Shown in pieces: positions 1 to 9,417 of a stretch of 64,000 bases of DNA. The stretch comes from an uncultured Planctomycetaceae bacterium. GTDB lineage: Bacteria > Planctomycetota > Planctomycetia > Planctomycetales > Planctomycetaceae. The stretch lies in assembly GCA_943787265.1 (NCBI GenBank), contig CALSLT010000043.1:1-64000 (forward strand), given 5' to 3'. The number at the start of each line of letters is the position of its first letter. Position 1 is the stretch's first letter. The notes below the pieces were generated by a model that searched no databases, was not told where the DNA came from, and worked only from the letters and a program-made list of their open reading frames with translations. The translations under genes and the position numbers were made by a program.

Positions 1-246
1 GGGCCGTTGGCTTTCTCGTCGAATACGTGATTTCCGCAAATCTCTAAGCCAATGGTGTAGACGCATAGAACATGCCCGCCGAATACAAACGTTAAGAAAC
101 GTAAAACAGCCAAAATAGAAGAAATCAGACTATCAATCGGTGGGCAGAAATTCAAAGCGGCGAGTACATTGGTGCCGGAGACGCACGGTCTGCGAAAACT
201 GGCTTGATCTCGTCAGCTCGCCGGACGGATGAACTCGTGCAAACGG
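1..246. other. Window edge, no gene recognised
   Basis: This stretch lies downstream of the broken oxidoreductase gene that ends at 247 on the minus strand. I see no convincing start, coding pattern, hairpin or RNA gene. The short open frames that cross it are read-throughs or shadows of the degraded gene next to it. Confidence 0.4.
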
Positions 247-1758
247 CTATGTATTGGTGAGTTTCGCAAGCTGCTTGCCGACGAGGCGGCCGCTGGTCAT
301 GGCCCAGGCGATGTGCAGGCCGTGGCCCCAGAGGATTTGTCCGCCGAGGCCTGTCTGGCCAACAGCATAGAGGCCGGAGATTGGTTGGCCGTTTTCGTCG
401 AGTGCCTGGAATTGCTGGTTGATCGCGGCTCCGCCTTCGGTTGTGGTGAAGTAGGCCTTGGCCGGGCCGAGCAGTGTCCACCGAGAGTCATCAAAGGGCT
501 TGAGATTGCTGAAGCCCTTTCGTTGTTGGTTTCTGCGATTGTCTTCTGAAGTGCGTCTGCCGGAATGTTGTGCCGCTCAGTGATCGCTGCGAGGTTGGCT
601 GATTGAACGGCGATGTCGGGGCGAAGCCGCAAATAGTCGGCGACGTAGGCGTAGGCGATCTTCGGAGCCGTCGAGATGAAGTTGGGCCACTGGCCGTATC
701 GTTTGGCGAGGGACCCGTCGAGCAGGATGAAGCATTCTTTTTCTGGCTGAGCGGCAACGGCGATTTCCCGGTCTGGCCACTGTGTTTCGTCGCAGAACCG
801 TCCCCCCTCACGGTGATCAGAATGGCTCCGTCGTCGAAGAGCGAGTTCTCGGGATGCTGCCAGGTGACGAGTCGCGGCGGATCATCGCGTTCATCAAGAA
901 CTTTGGAACGAACGGCAGCAGGTGGCCCATGATTCGAGCGCCGAGTCCACTCGTCGGAAGTAATTGCTGAAACGTCTTACCAGGCGGTGGCACAAATCGG
1001 AGCTCCGGTCCGTAAGTGACGTCCATGTTGAGTAGCTGAGCGCCGGCGTCTTCAGCAAGTCGGTGACCATCGCCGTCGGCGTCAGGGTTGATGCCTTCGA
1101 TCGAGGCGTAGCGGTCGCCTTTGAATCGGGCGATCGTGTCGGGGCAGTTGGCGTAGTCGCCCGCCGCCAGAACAACTCCGCGCTTCGCCATGAAACTCCA
1201 GCTCGCCGTCCCGGCACAGTTTCATCCGCGACGGCAACTCCGACGACCGATCCGTCGTCACTCCTGCAGAAGCCGTCGCGACCGGCAGACGGCGACTCGG
1301 ACGGTTCCTCCGAGTTTGATCAGCCGAGCGTGCAGCGTCGCCACGTAAGCCTTTGCTCCGGGGACGACGTTGTGCATTCGCGGGACTCGGTTGGGCGGTT
1401 CCGGATTGGGGCCGTGAAACGTCAGCCCCATGTCCATCAGCCAGTGGATCGTGTCGGCGGCGTGGCTGAGAAAGAAACGCCTCAAGCTCGTCGTTGTTGC
1501 GAGCTTCGATGTCGGCGGCGGGGAACTTGCCGGCGTCTTCGTCGTGAGCCTCGACTGAGTCTTTGATCCCGTTTCGATCTTGAAGGCGAGTCTCGGTTGG
1601 CGGTGAACGAGCCGACGGCGATGCCTGTCGTGCCGCCAAGAGCTGCGCCGTGCTTCTCCAGCAAGAGCACGTCGGCGCCGTTCTCTGCGGCGCTGACGGC
1701 TGCTGCGAGCCCGCTTCCCCCCTCCACCAACCACGATGATGTCGTAGTCATCTTTCAT
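247..1758 (-). pseudogene. FAD-dependent oxidoreductase (fumarate reductase / 3-ketosteroid dehydrogenase type), multiple frameshifts
   Basis: The reading starts at ATG 1758 with MKDDYDIIVVGGG, a Rossmann FAD-binding glycine motif. It moves to a second frame for GSGLAAAVSAAENGADVLLLEK, then shifts several more times through IHWLMDMGLTFHGPNPEPP and MAKRGVVLAAGDYANCPDT. It ends with GLYAVGQTGLGGQILWGHGL and a TAG at 247-249. The glycine-rich N-terminus and the late GLYAVG motif are typical of FAD_binding_2 flavoproteins such as fumarate reductase flavoprotein subunits and 3-ketosteroid-delta1-dehydrogenases. The total span of about 503 codons fits that family. At least five frame changes are needed. 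The first lies at a C6 run (1717-1722), where one base fewer restores GGGGSGLAA. It is either a pseudogene or a real gene damaged by sequence errors; the substrate cannot be told. Confidence 0.8.
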
Positions 1759-1839
1759 GGTGGGAATGATAGCCGTCGGCTCAGACGCCTGGCAGCTCGC
1801 AGACCAGCCAGACGCAACGATGCTGCTCTCTCTTTGACG

Positions 1840-2613
1840 TCAATCAGGTGGCGGGGCTACCTGTTGGCTACGTTTACGGCGTCTCCAGAGAAAACCGATG
1901 CCGAACACGGCCGTCACGAGAAGCGTTGAGGGTTCGGGAACTGGCGGGCCGACTAGAATCGCATTGTCAAAGCCGAACGAGTCGACAGCGAATACTGGTG
2001 TGCCGGTAAGAGTGATCGACGTAAATGGGGTGTCGCTGATGAATCCGACGAAGCCGTTTTCCTCGTCGCCTGTGCCGCCCGTATCTCCCAACAGATCATC
2101 GATGTTAATCGTGTCGCGTTGACTGTGAGTGTTAGCTGATTGCCATCCTGCGAACTGAACGTTCCTGTCGGATCGAGCAGGTCGCCCCAGTCACCACCGA
2201 ATCCGAAGAGTTCGTCGTCGAAACGGAACTCGATGGACGTCGTCACCCGGCCCAGGTCCGAAGCTCCGGCACCGCTGCCGCCGTCGAACTGAAGGTCCAG
2301 TCTTTGGACGCCAGCCTGATTGCGGAGTGCGATGGTCGGCTGACTCTGGTTGTTTGCTGTCGAGTAAAAAAACGTCAAAAGCACCGACGTCGAACTGCGT
2401 GTTGACAGGAATGGAAGTCAGGCCTGCTGGATTGTTGCTGAAGTTTTCAACGGCTGTTGTACGAATGCCGATTGCGGCGCCGAAGTCAGCCCGGTTTGTA
2501 AACGTAACGACGGCGCCGTGGACGGGTTTCGTCCACGCTGCAACGCACGCCAAACTGGCAATAAGCCAGATGACGAACACGGTCGATCGTTTCAGGGACA
2601 CGGAGGGGGACAT
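1840..2613 (-). pseudogene. PEP-CTERM sorted secreted protein, two frameshifts
   Basis: Starts at ATG 2613 with a signal peptide (SLKRSTVFVIWLIASLACVA). The mature part is beta-rich, containing AVVTFTNRADFGAAIG and a later LQFDGGSGAGASDLGR stretch. The C-terminus has VPEPSTLLVTAVFGIGFLWRRRKR split over motif, helix and basic tail, which is the PEP-CTERM exosortase sorting signal. Such proteins are exported, cut by an exosortase and attached to the cell surface or exopolysaccharide. Reading it needs frame changes at the A7 run 2366-2372 (removing one base gives FDVFYSTANN) and near 2110-2125 (restoring RDTINIDDLLGDTGG). The repaired length is about 257 residues. No exosortase gene is in the window. 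It may be a functional gene carrying two sequence errors. Confidence 0.78.
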
Positions 2614-2870
2614 CGAGATCAGTCAGCTCAGGTTTACGTTTAAAATCGGACGTCAAACACGGCGCGCATACCTGGTGGCGAGTCTGCGGCAATGCGCACG
2701 AGGCAGCCAAGCTAGTCGCCGTTTCGGAGTCGTACAACGCGAATTGCCTGTTTGAACGTATATGCTGAGAGCAGGCAGCCGATGCAGGTCATACAATCGG
2801 TACAACGTGACTTTGTTTCTGCGATACCAGCCGGCAGTCGATGAGTCCTGCGGAAGTACCCATTCCGCGA
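2614..2870. other. Intergenic stretch without recognised gene
   Basis: Lies between the start of the PEP-CTERM gene and the end of the broken histidine kinase, both on the minus strand. It should hold the promoter of the PEP-CTERM gene, but I could not pick out convincing promoter boxes or a terminator hairpin. Confidence 0.3.
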
Positions 2871-5056
2871 CTACCCGGCGATGTTTGCCTGACTTCGTGA
2901 AACAGGCAGTGAGAATGTGATACGCGTTCCGAAGGGCGATCCATTTTCGGCTGTTATTGTGCCGCCGTGTGTTTCGATGATCGTGCGGCTGATGGCCAGG
3001 CCCAGGCCCGTACCATTTTCACGAGTGGTGAAGTAAGGCTCGAAGATTGCGTCGGGAGTCGAGCTGGCGATTCCGATTCCGTTGTCCCGAAACCGACACG
3101 TAAACCATTCCATTCTCGATGCGAGTTTCCACCTGGATGGCGGGAGGTCGATCGGATTGGGCTTCCGTTGCTTCTCGCGCATTGAGGAGCAGATTGAGAA
3201 CGACCTGCTGGATCTGCACGGAGTCTGCTTGGACGGTCGGCAGGTCGTCGGCGAATTCAGTCTGGACAAGACCGCTGGCGGTGACGTGTTGCGTTTTGAA
3301 CAGCTCGACGGTTTCGCGGATGATTTCAGAGATGTGGACTGGCAGCGAGCCGGGCGTCCTTTTTCGAACCAGATGTCGCAGCCTACGGATGATCTCGCCC
3401 GCTCGGAACGCTTCCTGTCCGATGCTGGTCAGAACGCCTGCCAGCTTTTCGGAGCCGGTTGGTTCCTTCTTGCTGAGAACTTCTGCCGTCGCGGCGTAGT
3501 TGGTGACGCTGGCGAGCGGCTGGTTCAGTTCATGTGCCAACGCGCCGACCATTTCTGACAGCGTGTTCAACCTGGCGATGTGCGACAGATTGCTGAGCTG
3601 TTCATGGATCGACTCCTGAAACCTCTCCTGTTCTCTCAAGCGACGGTTCACCAGGTAGATCAATGTCCCCACGAAAATTAACAGCAGTACCAGTAACGCG
3701 GGTTTAATAATGTCTCGCGGGCGCGGTGGCGTTTTCAGGCGTTGCACCCCTGGCAGTGGTGGCAACGGCTGAGTCGTCTGATTCAGATGGTGGGCCGTCG
3801 ATCTGAAAGAGCACTTCGACATCCTGCGCGAGTATGTCGAAGGCAGAGTCGTCCGACGGGCTCATCCAGCATCCGCCCATTACTGAGATCTGACTGCCTG
3901 GACCGACTCGTTGAAGTCGCGAATTGTGTTCCGGTTTGTACATAACCCGGAAATACTGATGCGCTCGATTTAGGAGCAGCCAGTTCTTTTCGTGGTTACT
4001 CGCGACAAGCGTTCCTTTGGTTGTAATGAGGCGAGAAGTGTAGTGCTGACCTTCTTTAGCATTAATTTCCACTGGCGGGTTAGAATAACCTCGCCCAAGT
4101 TTCAGGACTTCGGCGTCCTGAACGAAGTGGTGTTTCAAGGTCCGGTTGACTTGCCCTGTAATCTCGATGACGTCCCCAGGGACCGGTGGTTTGACTATGC
4201 TCGTGTCATCCAGCTCGACGTATAGCGAGCCGGTCTGGTCCGAGACGGTCAGTCGGCCTGGAGGGAAGACCGACTGGACAACAGCGCGTATGCGGGCAGG
4301 TGTTTCGGTGTCGCCCTTCATATCTCGCCAGTCAATCCCCGCGATTGATCGAAGCTGGATTTCATTTTCTGAGTTGCCGGACGGGACCAATTCCAGCGTT
4401 TCCTCATCCGGAACCAGGAGCTCGTTCCGAAACGGCTTTTCCCCTTCCAGAGTAATTGCTGGAACGCCTCGAACCCGGATGTGACCGTTTTTCAGTTCCT
4501 CGATCGGTGGCAATTCGGGTGAGCGGGGAAGGTGAACGTAGAATCCAAATTCTTTTCCAGCAACGTGAAGATAGTAATACTTGTCATCGCTGACGCCTGA
4601 AAACACCGGCCCCTCGATTTCCGTCCAGGAGTAGAGTTGGTCGAGTGCAAACGGTTTCGTACCTCCAGGCTTTGCGGGGAATGAAACTTTCCCCTTACCG
4701 AGCACGCGAACCTCTGTCAGTGTCAGTATGTTTGAGAAATTGCCGAACTCGGTGTGGCCCGTCAGTTCGACTGTCTGGCCAAATTTCAGATCGGCTTTGG
4801 TTTTCATGTAAACCTTCACAGCGCATTCAGCGTCCTGAATGAATGCGACGTTCCATTCCGGTCTGCAGAAAGTAATGGTTCCACGGATGCGGACAGTTGA
4901 CCGTTTGGCAACCGTGGTCCGATCCAATTCGCAGAACTCTTTGAGCGTGAGGAGCGGTGGCTCAGTTTCCTCCGCTGCGGTTTTACTCGTCGCCGCGCTG
5001 AGCAACAAAAGTAGTACCGTTGTGAATCTCGACTGATTGACTTTTCGTGAAAGCAC
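2871..5056 (-). pseudogene. FixL-like histidine kinase paralogue, two frameshifts
   Basis: Starts at 5056 (MLSRKVNQSRFTTVLLLLLS, signal peptide). The order is an N-terminal OB-like repeat (VRIRGTITFCRPEWNVAFIQD), a second OB-like repeat (RIRAVVQSVFPPGRLTVSDQ), one membrane helix (ALLVLLLIFVGTLIYLV), a HisKA segment with GALAHELNQPLASV and a HATPase domain ending PVSRSQANIAG. The first frame break is near 3711-3724, just before the membrane helix. The second is near 3087-3092, directly before DNGIGI. It is closely similar throughout to the intact kinase at 5243-7567, so it is a tandem duplicate. As written, the sensor part and the catalytic part are separated. Repair of two single-base errors would restore a complete kinase of about 728 residues. 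Confidence 0.85.
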
Positions 5057-5242
5057 TCAGTTTGCCTTAGCAGAATTAATGAACGATCAAACTTTGACGC
5101 GTCTGATGCGCGACGGATTGTGTAAGCATGATTCCGGATTCCGATTGGGAATCCGACAACGGCATGACGAAGCGAATGATTAAAGCTGGGCGGGCAGTGT
5201 ACAAGGTTGAATTCGTCGCTTTTGCGGAGAGCCACAATGTGC

Positions 5243-7567
5243 CTACTCGGCGATCTGTGGACGCGCCAGTGAGACTGGCAGCGTAAACGCGATTCGTGTC
5301 CCGTGTGGCGAATCGTTTTCCGCGGTGATTTTGCCGCCGTGGGTCTCGATAATCGTCCGGCTGATCGCCAGCCCGAGGCCGGTACCCTTTTCACGAGTCG
5401 TGAAGTACGGCTCGAAAATCGAATCGGGAGTCGGACTACTGATTCCAATTCCGTTATCGGAGACCGCGACGGTCACAACACCGTCCTTGCAGCCAGCATC
5501 GACCTGAATGGACGGAGTACGTTCGGATTGAGCTTCCGTTGCGTCCCGAGCGTTCAGCAGCAGGTTCAAAATCACTTGCTGAATCTGGACAGAGTCCGCT
5601 TGCGCGGTCGGGATGTCGTCGGCAACGTTGACATGCACGAGACCATTCGCAACGACATTCTGAGCTTTGAACAACTCGACTGTTTCACGAATGATTTCGG
5701 AAATCTGCACGGGCAAAGCACCGGGCGTCTTCTTGCGGACCAGGTGTCGCAATCGTCGAATGATCTCTCCGGCCCGAAACGCTTCCTGCCCGATGTTCGT
5801 CATCAGGCCGCTCAGTTTTCCGGAATCGACTGGCTCGTTACGACTGACCATTTCTGCAGTGGCTGCGTAGTTGGAAACGCTGGTGAGAGGCTGATTCAGT
5901 TCATGAGCCAACGCTCCGACCATTTCCGACAGCGTGTTGAGCCTCGCGATGTGTGACAAATTGCTGAGCTGTTCATGAATTGATTCGTGAAACTTTTGTT
6001 GAGCTCTAAAACGGCGATGAAGCAGCAAGGCGATCGCCGCCGCCAGGACGATCAATACGACCTGCAGTGCGAGTCGCACCTGCGGTCGCTCGAAAAATGA
6101 ATCTTCGCCTGCGACCAGACTCGTTGCGCCTTGACCATCGTCTTGCACAGTTTCTGGCACCGCTTCAGCAAGCGTCTTCTCCGCGCCGGAAGCGGTGGCT
6201 TCATTGAGAGGCTCATCGGTTTCGGTGTTTGCCGGCAGGCCGAAAATGACGGAGACGGTGTTCGGGTACAGCTCAAAATCGGCGTCGAGACCCTCGCTGA
6301 CCCAGGTGCAACCGCTTAAGCGGAAACGGCTACCGATGCTCCAGCGGTCCAACGTGTCCGACAACACTTTGTGAGTGTGTACGCGAAAACTGTGGATGCC
6401 ATTCTTCAGGAGGAGACTGTGCGTGCCATCATCCCTGGAGACGAGGGTTCCGTCGATTTCGACCAGTTCTGCCGGTCGCTTTAAGGCTTCCTGTCCGGTT
6501 ACCAATTTCGGATGCAGCGAGAAACCTTTGCCGATGAATCGGACCATCGTTTCGGTGATGTATTCGTGTGGCAGATTTCGAACGACTCGCCCTTCGACTT
6601 CAACGACGTCTCCGACGGTCACCTCATCGATGGAAATATCCGTATGAGTTACGACCATCAACGAGCCGGTTTCGTCTGCGATGAATAGCCTTCCGCTCTC
6701 GCTGACACATCGCACGACTGCACGAATTCTCGCAGGAGCTTCCATTGCACCCCGCATATCAACTCGGCCAATTTCTGCGATCTTACGCGGTTTTGGATCG
6801 ACTGCGGCGTCTGCTTCCCGGATGACTTCGATGAACGATGAGTTGGGAACCAGAAAATCAATCTGTCCCTCGGCTCCAGGCTGCACGCTGATGCTCGGAA
6901 TGCCGCGGACGCGGAGTCTCGCCTCCCGAAGTGTTTCCAGCGGCGGCAGCGATTCCGAATTCGGAATGATCGCGTAAACGCCGAACTCATTCCCCGTCAG
7001 ACTGACGTAGTGATGCTTATCGTCAGCCACGGCCGAATAAGCCGAGCCTTCAAATTCGACCCATTGATCGACGATGTCCGCAGAGAATGTCGTCGTGTCG
7101 TCAATCTTTAGCGGAACCGGCTGAAACTCTTCATCTGCTTCATCGTTGACCAGCACTTGAAGGTCGCTAGCGATCACGACCGGCCCCAGGTTACCAAGTA
7201 CAACTTGGCCTTTGATCTCGACCAATTCGCCAACAGACACCTGAAGTTCAGTTTCAAAGCCTACTTTGACGGACTGGCCATTCTGGTAGACGGCGAGCAC
7301 CTTCCACGCGTTATTAATGAACGTCACCGATCCACGGATTCGGACTTCGTTCAGCTCTGCCATGTCCGCTCGACTTAGCTTGCGGACTTCGGCGGTGGAC
7401 ATCAGCAGTGGTGCCGGAGCGGGTTCGGCCGATGCAGAACTACTGGAAGCAATGAGTAAAACCGTGAACGCAACTGCCGATAAGAGAGTCTTGCTGAAGA
7501 AGTGTAGGTTTCGTGAAACCACTCGTGACGCCTTACTGGGGACCCGGCTGAACCGAATGAGGGGCAC
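5243..7567 (-). CDS. Sensor histidine kinase with periplasmic OB-like domains
   Basis: 774 residues, start GTG at 7567, six bases after the stop of the receiver gene, so the two are co-transcribed. Residues 1-48 form a signal peptide (ends SSASA). The extracytoplasmic part has OB-fold-like repeats near 70-140 (RIRGSVTFINNAWKVLAVYQ) and 275-345 (RIRAVVRCVSESGRLFIADE), a sensor layout seen in Verrucomicrobia/Planctomycetes kinases. One membrane helix covers about 501-517. HisKA carries the phospho-acceptor His555 in ALAHELNQPL. HATPase shows the N-box (ILNLLLNARDA, about 666-676), DNGIGI (704-709) and GTGLGL (728-733). The core is of the FixL/DctB type. The ligand is unknown. It presumably phosphorylates the adjacent receiver protein. 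Confidence 0.92.
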   Translation of the reverse strand: MPLIRFSRVPSKASRVVSRNLHFFSKTLLSAVAFTVLLIASSSSASAEPAPAPLLMSTAEVRKLSRADMAELNEVRIRGSVTFINNAWKVLAVYQNGQSVKVGFETELQVSVGELVEIKGQVVLGNLGPVVIASDLQVLVNDEADEEFQPVPLKIDDTTTFSADIVDQWVEFEGSAYSAVADDKHHYVSLTGNEFGVYAIIPNSESLPPLETLREARLRVRGIPSISVQPGAEGQIDFLVPNSSFIEVIREADAAVDPKPRKIAEIGRVDMRGAMEAPARIRAVVRCVSESGRLFIADETGSLMVVTHTDISIDEVTVGDVVEVEGRVVRNLPHEYITETMVRFIGKGFSLHPKLVTGQEALKRPAELVEIDGTLVSRDDGTHSLLLKNGIHSFRVHTHKVLSDTLDRWSIGSRFRLSGCTWVSEGLDADFELYPNTVSVIFGLPANTETDEPLNEATASGAEKTLAEAVPETVQDDGQGATSLVAGEDSFFERPQVRLALQVVLIVLAAAIALLLHRRFRAQQKFHESIHEQLSNLSHIARLNTLSEMVGALAHELNQPLTSVSNYAATAEMVSRNEPVDSGKLSGLMTNIGQEAFRAGEIIRRLRHLVRKKTPGALPVQISEIIRETVELFKAQNVVANGLVHVNVADDIPTAQADSVQIQQVILNLLLNARDATEAQSERTPSIQVDAGCKDGVVTVAVSDNGIGISSPTPDSIFEPYFTTREKGTGLGLAISRTIIETHGGKITAENDSPHGTRIAFTLPVSLARPQIAE

Positions 7568-7573
7568 CGTTTG

Positions 7574-7951
7574 TTAAGTTGCCTGTGCAAGTACTCCGGA
7601 CAGTACATCCAGTAGTTGCGATGCGTCGAACGGCTTCTGGAAACAGGCAACGGCGTTTTGCTGCATCGCAGTCGACTCGATTTCATCGTCGCCGTGCCCG
7701 GTCATGACGATGGTCGGCATCGATTCATCCCTGCTGATTAACTCTTTCAGCAGGTCGAGCCCATTCATATCCGGCAATTGAAGATCCAATATCAGGCAAC
7801 GGGGACGCTGCGGATCTGTGTTGGCCAGTGCGTCTAGGAATGCCGTGGCTGTGGCGAATGATTGAGTCTCATGCCCAACCGCATCCAGCAATGCGCTGAG
7901 CGAATTCCGGACGCTGTCCTCATCGTCGATAACGTAAACCTGAGGTTCCAT
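7574..7951 (-). CDS. Stand-alone response regulator receiver (FixJ-type)
   Basis: 125 residues from ATG 7951 (MEPQVYVIDDEDSVRNSL). An upstream in-frame start at 8035 adds 28 residues that do not look like a receiver, so the shorter form is preferred. The acidic pair D10/E11, phospho-acceptor D56 in LILDLQLPDMNG, T84 in IVMTGHGDD and K106 in FQKPFD are all present, so it should be phosphorylatable. There is no C-terminal DNA-binding domain: the protein ends at GVLAQAT. It therefore acts as a single-domain CheY-like or phosphorelay element rather than a direct transcription factor. It is the first gene of a minus-strand unit with the kinase at 5243-7567 and the kinase duplicate at 2871-5056. 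Confidence 0.9.
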   Translation of the reverse strand: MEPQVYVIDDEDSVRNSLSALLDAVGHETQSFATATAFLDALANTDPQRPRCLILDLQLPDMNGLDLLKELISRDESMPTIVMTGHGDDEIESTAMQQNAVACFQKPFDASQLLDVLSGVLAQAT

Positions 7952-8077
7952 AAATGACCGTTTCCGTACGTCAATTTGTGACGGAGCTACACGACTGAAT
8001 TTCGTCGGAGTGCCTGCCCGCATCTCCCGTGTCATGGCAACTGGTCAGATTGCCATTCCCAACTACCCAGTCTAGCG

Positions 8078-9356
8078 TTAATTCGTATCTTGTAATCGGT
8101 AAAGTTGTTCACCCGCTTTCCGAACTAACAGGATTCCTTCATTCTCGCGGTTCGCGAACGATTCGACATCGATCGTCGCCGGGTCTCGATAGCCGAGGTT
8201 GATTTGCTCACAAACGTCCGGGGGGATCTGCGACGCGAGCGTTACCTGGATACGCGGCTTCTCGACGCCGTCTTCAAACGTGCCTGTTCCCCGAACGTGT
8301 GTCGAGTGAGCAAGCACTCCCCAGGGGTAATGCTTGAAATCGTCCCACTGCTTCTGGAAGTAGTCTCGAATGTGGTAGCCGATCTCCGAAATGTACTTTG
8401 CCGTGTTCGGTTGAGATTTCGTCGAGATGCGGCGCGTAGATGATCAGTTCGCCGCCGTCCGCAACGACGGATTCGAGTTTGTACATGCACTTCCCGGCGA
8501 CCCACAGTTCGTCGTACATCAACGGTGCGCAGGAGAGGACTTGCTTGAACGGCTTGTCGACTCGTTCAATGTGAACCTGCGCCGAAACGTCGGCGGCCGA
8601 GTCCCAGGCTTCTTCGGGAGTTCCGTAAAACAGGTCGTAGATATCGGCCTTGCCGTTCACGACGAAGGTCAACGCTCGGCGATCGACCGGGATCAATGTC
8701 GCCGCTCGGTCGACGACTCGACGAACGGGCGTGTCCTTAACGCCGATGATTCCGACGTTGGTGATCAGCGCTCCCAGCCAGTGGAAGAAGTTCAGCAGGT
8801 CTGGACCGCTGATGCCTGGGAAGAAGTATTTGTTACCGCCGGAGAAGCCAACGACCTCGTGTGGAAATACCGGGCCGAGGACCAGCAGTGTGTCGTAGTC
8901 TCGAATTTTCGCGTTGATCTGCACGTCCACGTCGAGCGACAGCAGCCCGTCCGAGATCTCTTCGACATCCGCTTTCGTCAGCTCACCAATCGAAGTCAGC
9001 GCGTCGGGGTTGTCCCATTCGTGATTGAACAGTCCGACGTCGGCGAACTTGCCAGCTCGATCTTCGTCGCTGATGCCGAGCAGTTTCAGAATTGCGTCGT
9101 CCGGCATCCCGGGGTGAGTGCCCAGAGCGATCATGACGTCAACTTTTGCTCCGACACCGGTGAGTTCTCCATGCACCGCGTCAAAGAGCAAGGGCAGGGG
9201 AGCGGTTCGGGTTGCGTCCGGGACGATCAGCAACACTTTTTTGTCTAGCAAACTCCGAAGTGTCGAGCCGCTCGGAGATTCGCTGTCGAACGTCAGCTTC
9301 TGAAAGGGTCTGCATCGTTTGTCTGCTTTTTTAGTCGTAGGGTGGGCATTGCCCAC
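8078..9356 (-). pseudogene. LarA-like nickel-dependent racemase family protein, one frameshift
   Basis: The N-terminal part reads VLLIVPDATRTAPLPLLFDA, then ALGTHPG, FNHEWDNP and GFSGGNKYFFPGISGPDLL. These are signatures of the LarA/DUF2088 lactate racemase family. The lysine of GGNK occupies the place of the LarA lysine that binds the nickel-pincer cofactor. After EISTEHGK the frame changes at a T3 run (8397-8399 on the plus strand), and the protein continues KYISEIGYHIRDYFQKQW and PWGVLAHSTHVRGTGTFEDG to a stop at 8078. Removing one base gives one ORF of about 425 codons. The upstream limit 9356 lies inside a palindrome (9337-9393), so the true start is probably a little further in. The substrate is not known; many LarA homologues act on other 2-hydroxy acids. 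Confidence 0.8.
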
Positions 9357-9393
9357 CGCTTCGGAATGTTCCGATGGGCGGTGCCCACCCTAC
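9337..9393. repeat. Dispersed palindromic element (GTAGGGTGGGCA family)
   Basis: GTAGGGTGGGCA at 9337-9348 pairs with TGCCCACCCTAC at 9382-9393. The inside is also largely self-complementary (GCCCACCGCTTCGGAA against TTCCGATGGGCGG), making one long hairpin. It sits between the cation antiporter gene and the LarA-like gene. From general knowledge, palindromes with this core are scattered through many planctomycete genomes and often give false ORFs reading WALPT or GTAHP; both types of reading occur here. It could terminate the antiporter transcript or be a non-autonomous mobile repeat. Confidence 0.8.
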
Positions 9394-9417
9394 AAACGTC
9401 GCGTTTTGCTGGAAACC

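Noticed and set aside
1063..1566. Plus-strand ORF of 167 codons in the FAD gene region
   Set aside because: Low-quality shadow of the frameshifted oxidoreductase.
8427..9248. 273-codon plus-strand ORF opposite the LarA-like gene
   Set aside because: Shadow of the minus-strand gene. The LarA motifs (PDATR, GTHP, GFSGGNK) lie in the other strand, and the plus reading has no family pattern.
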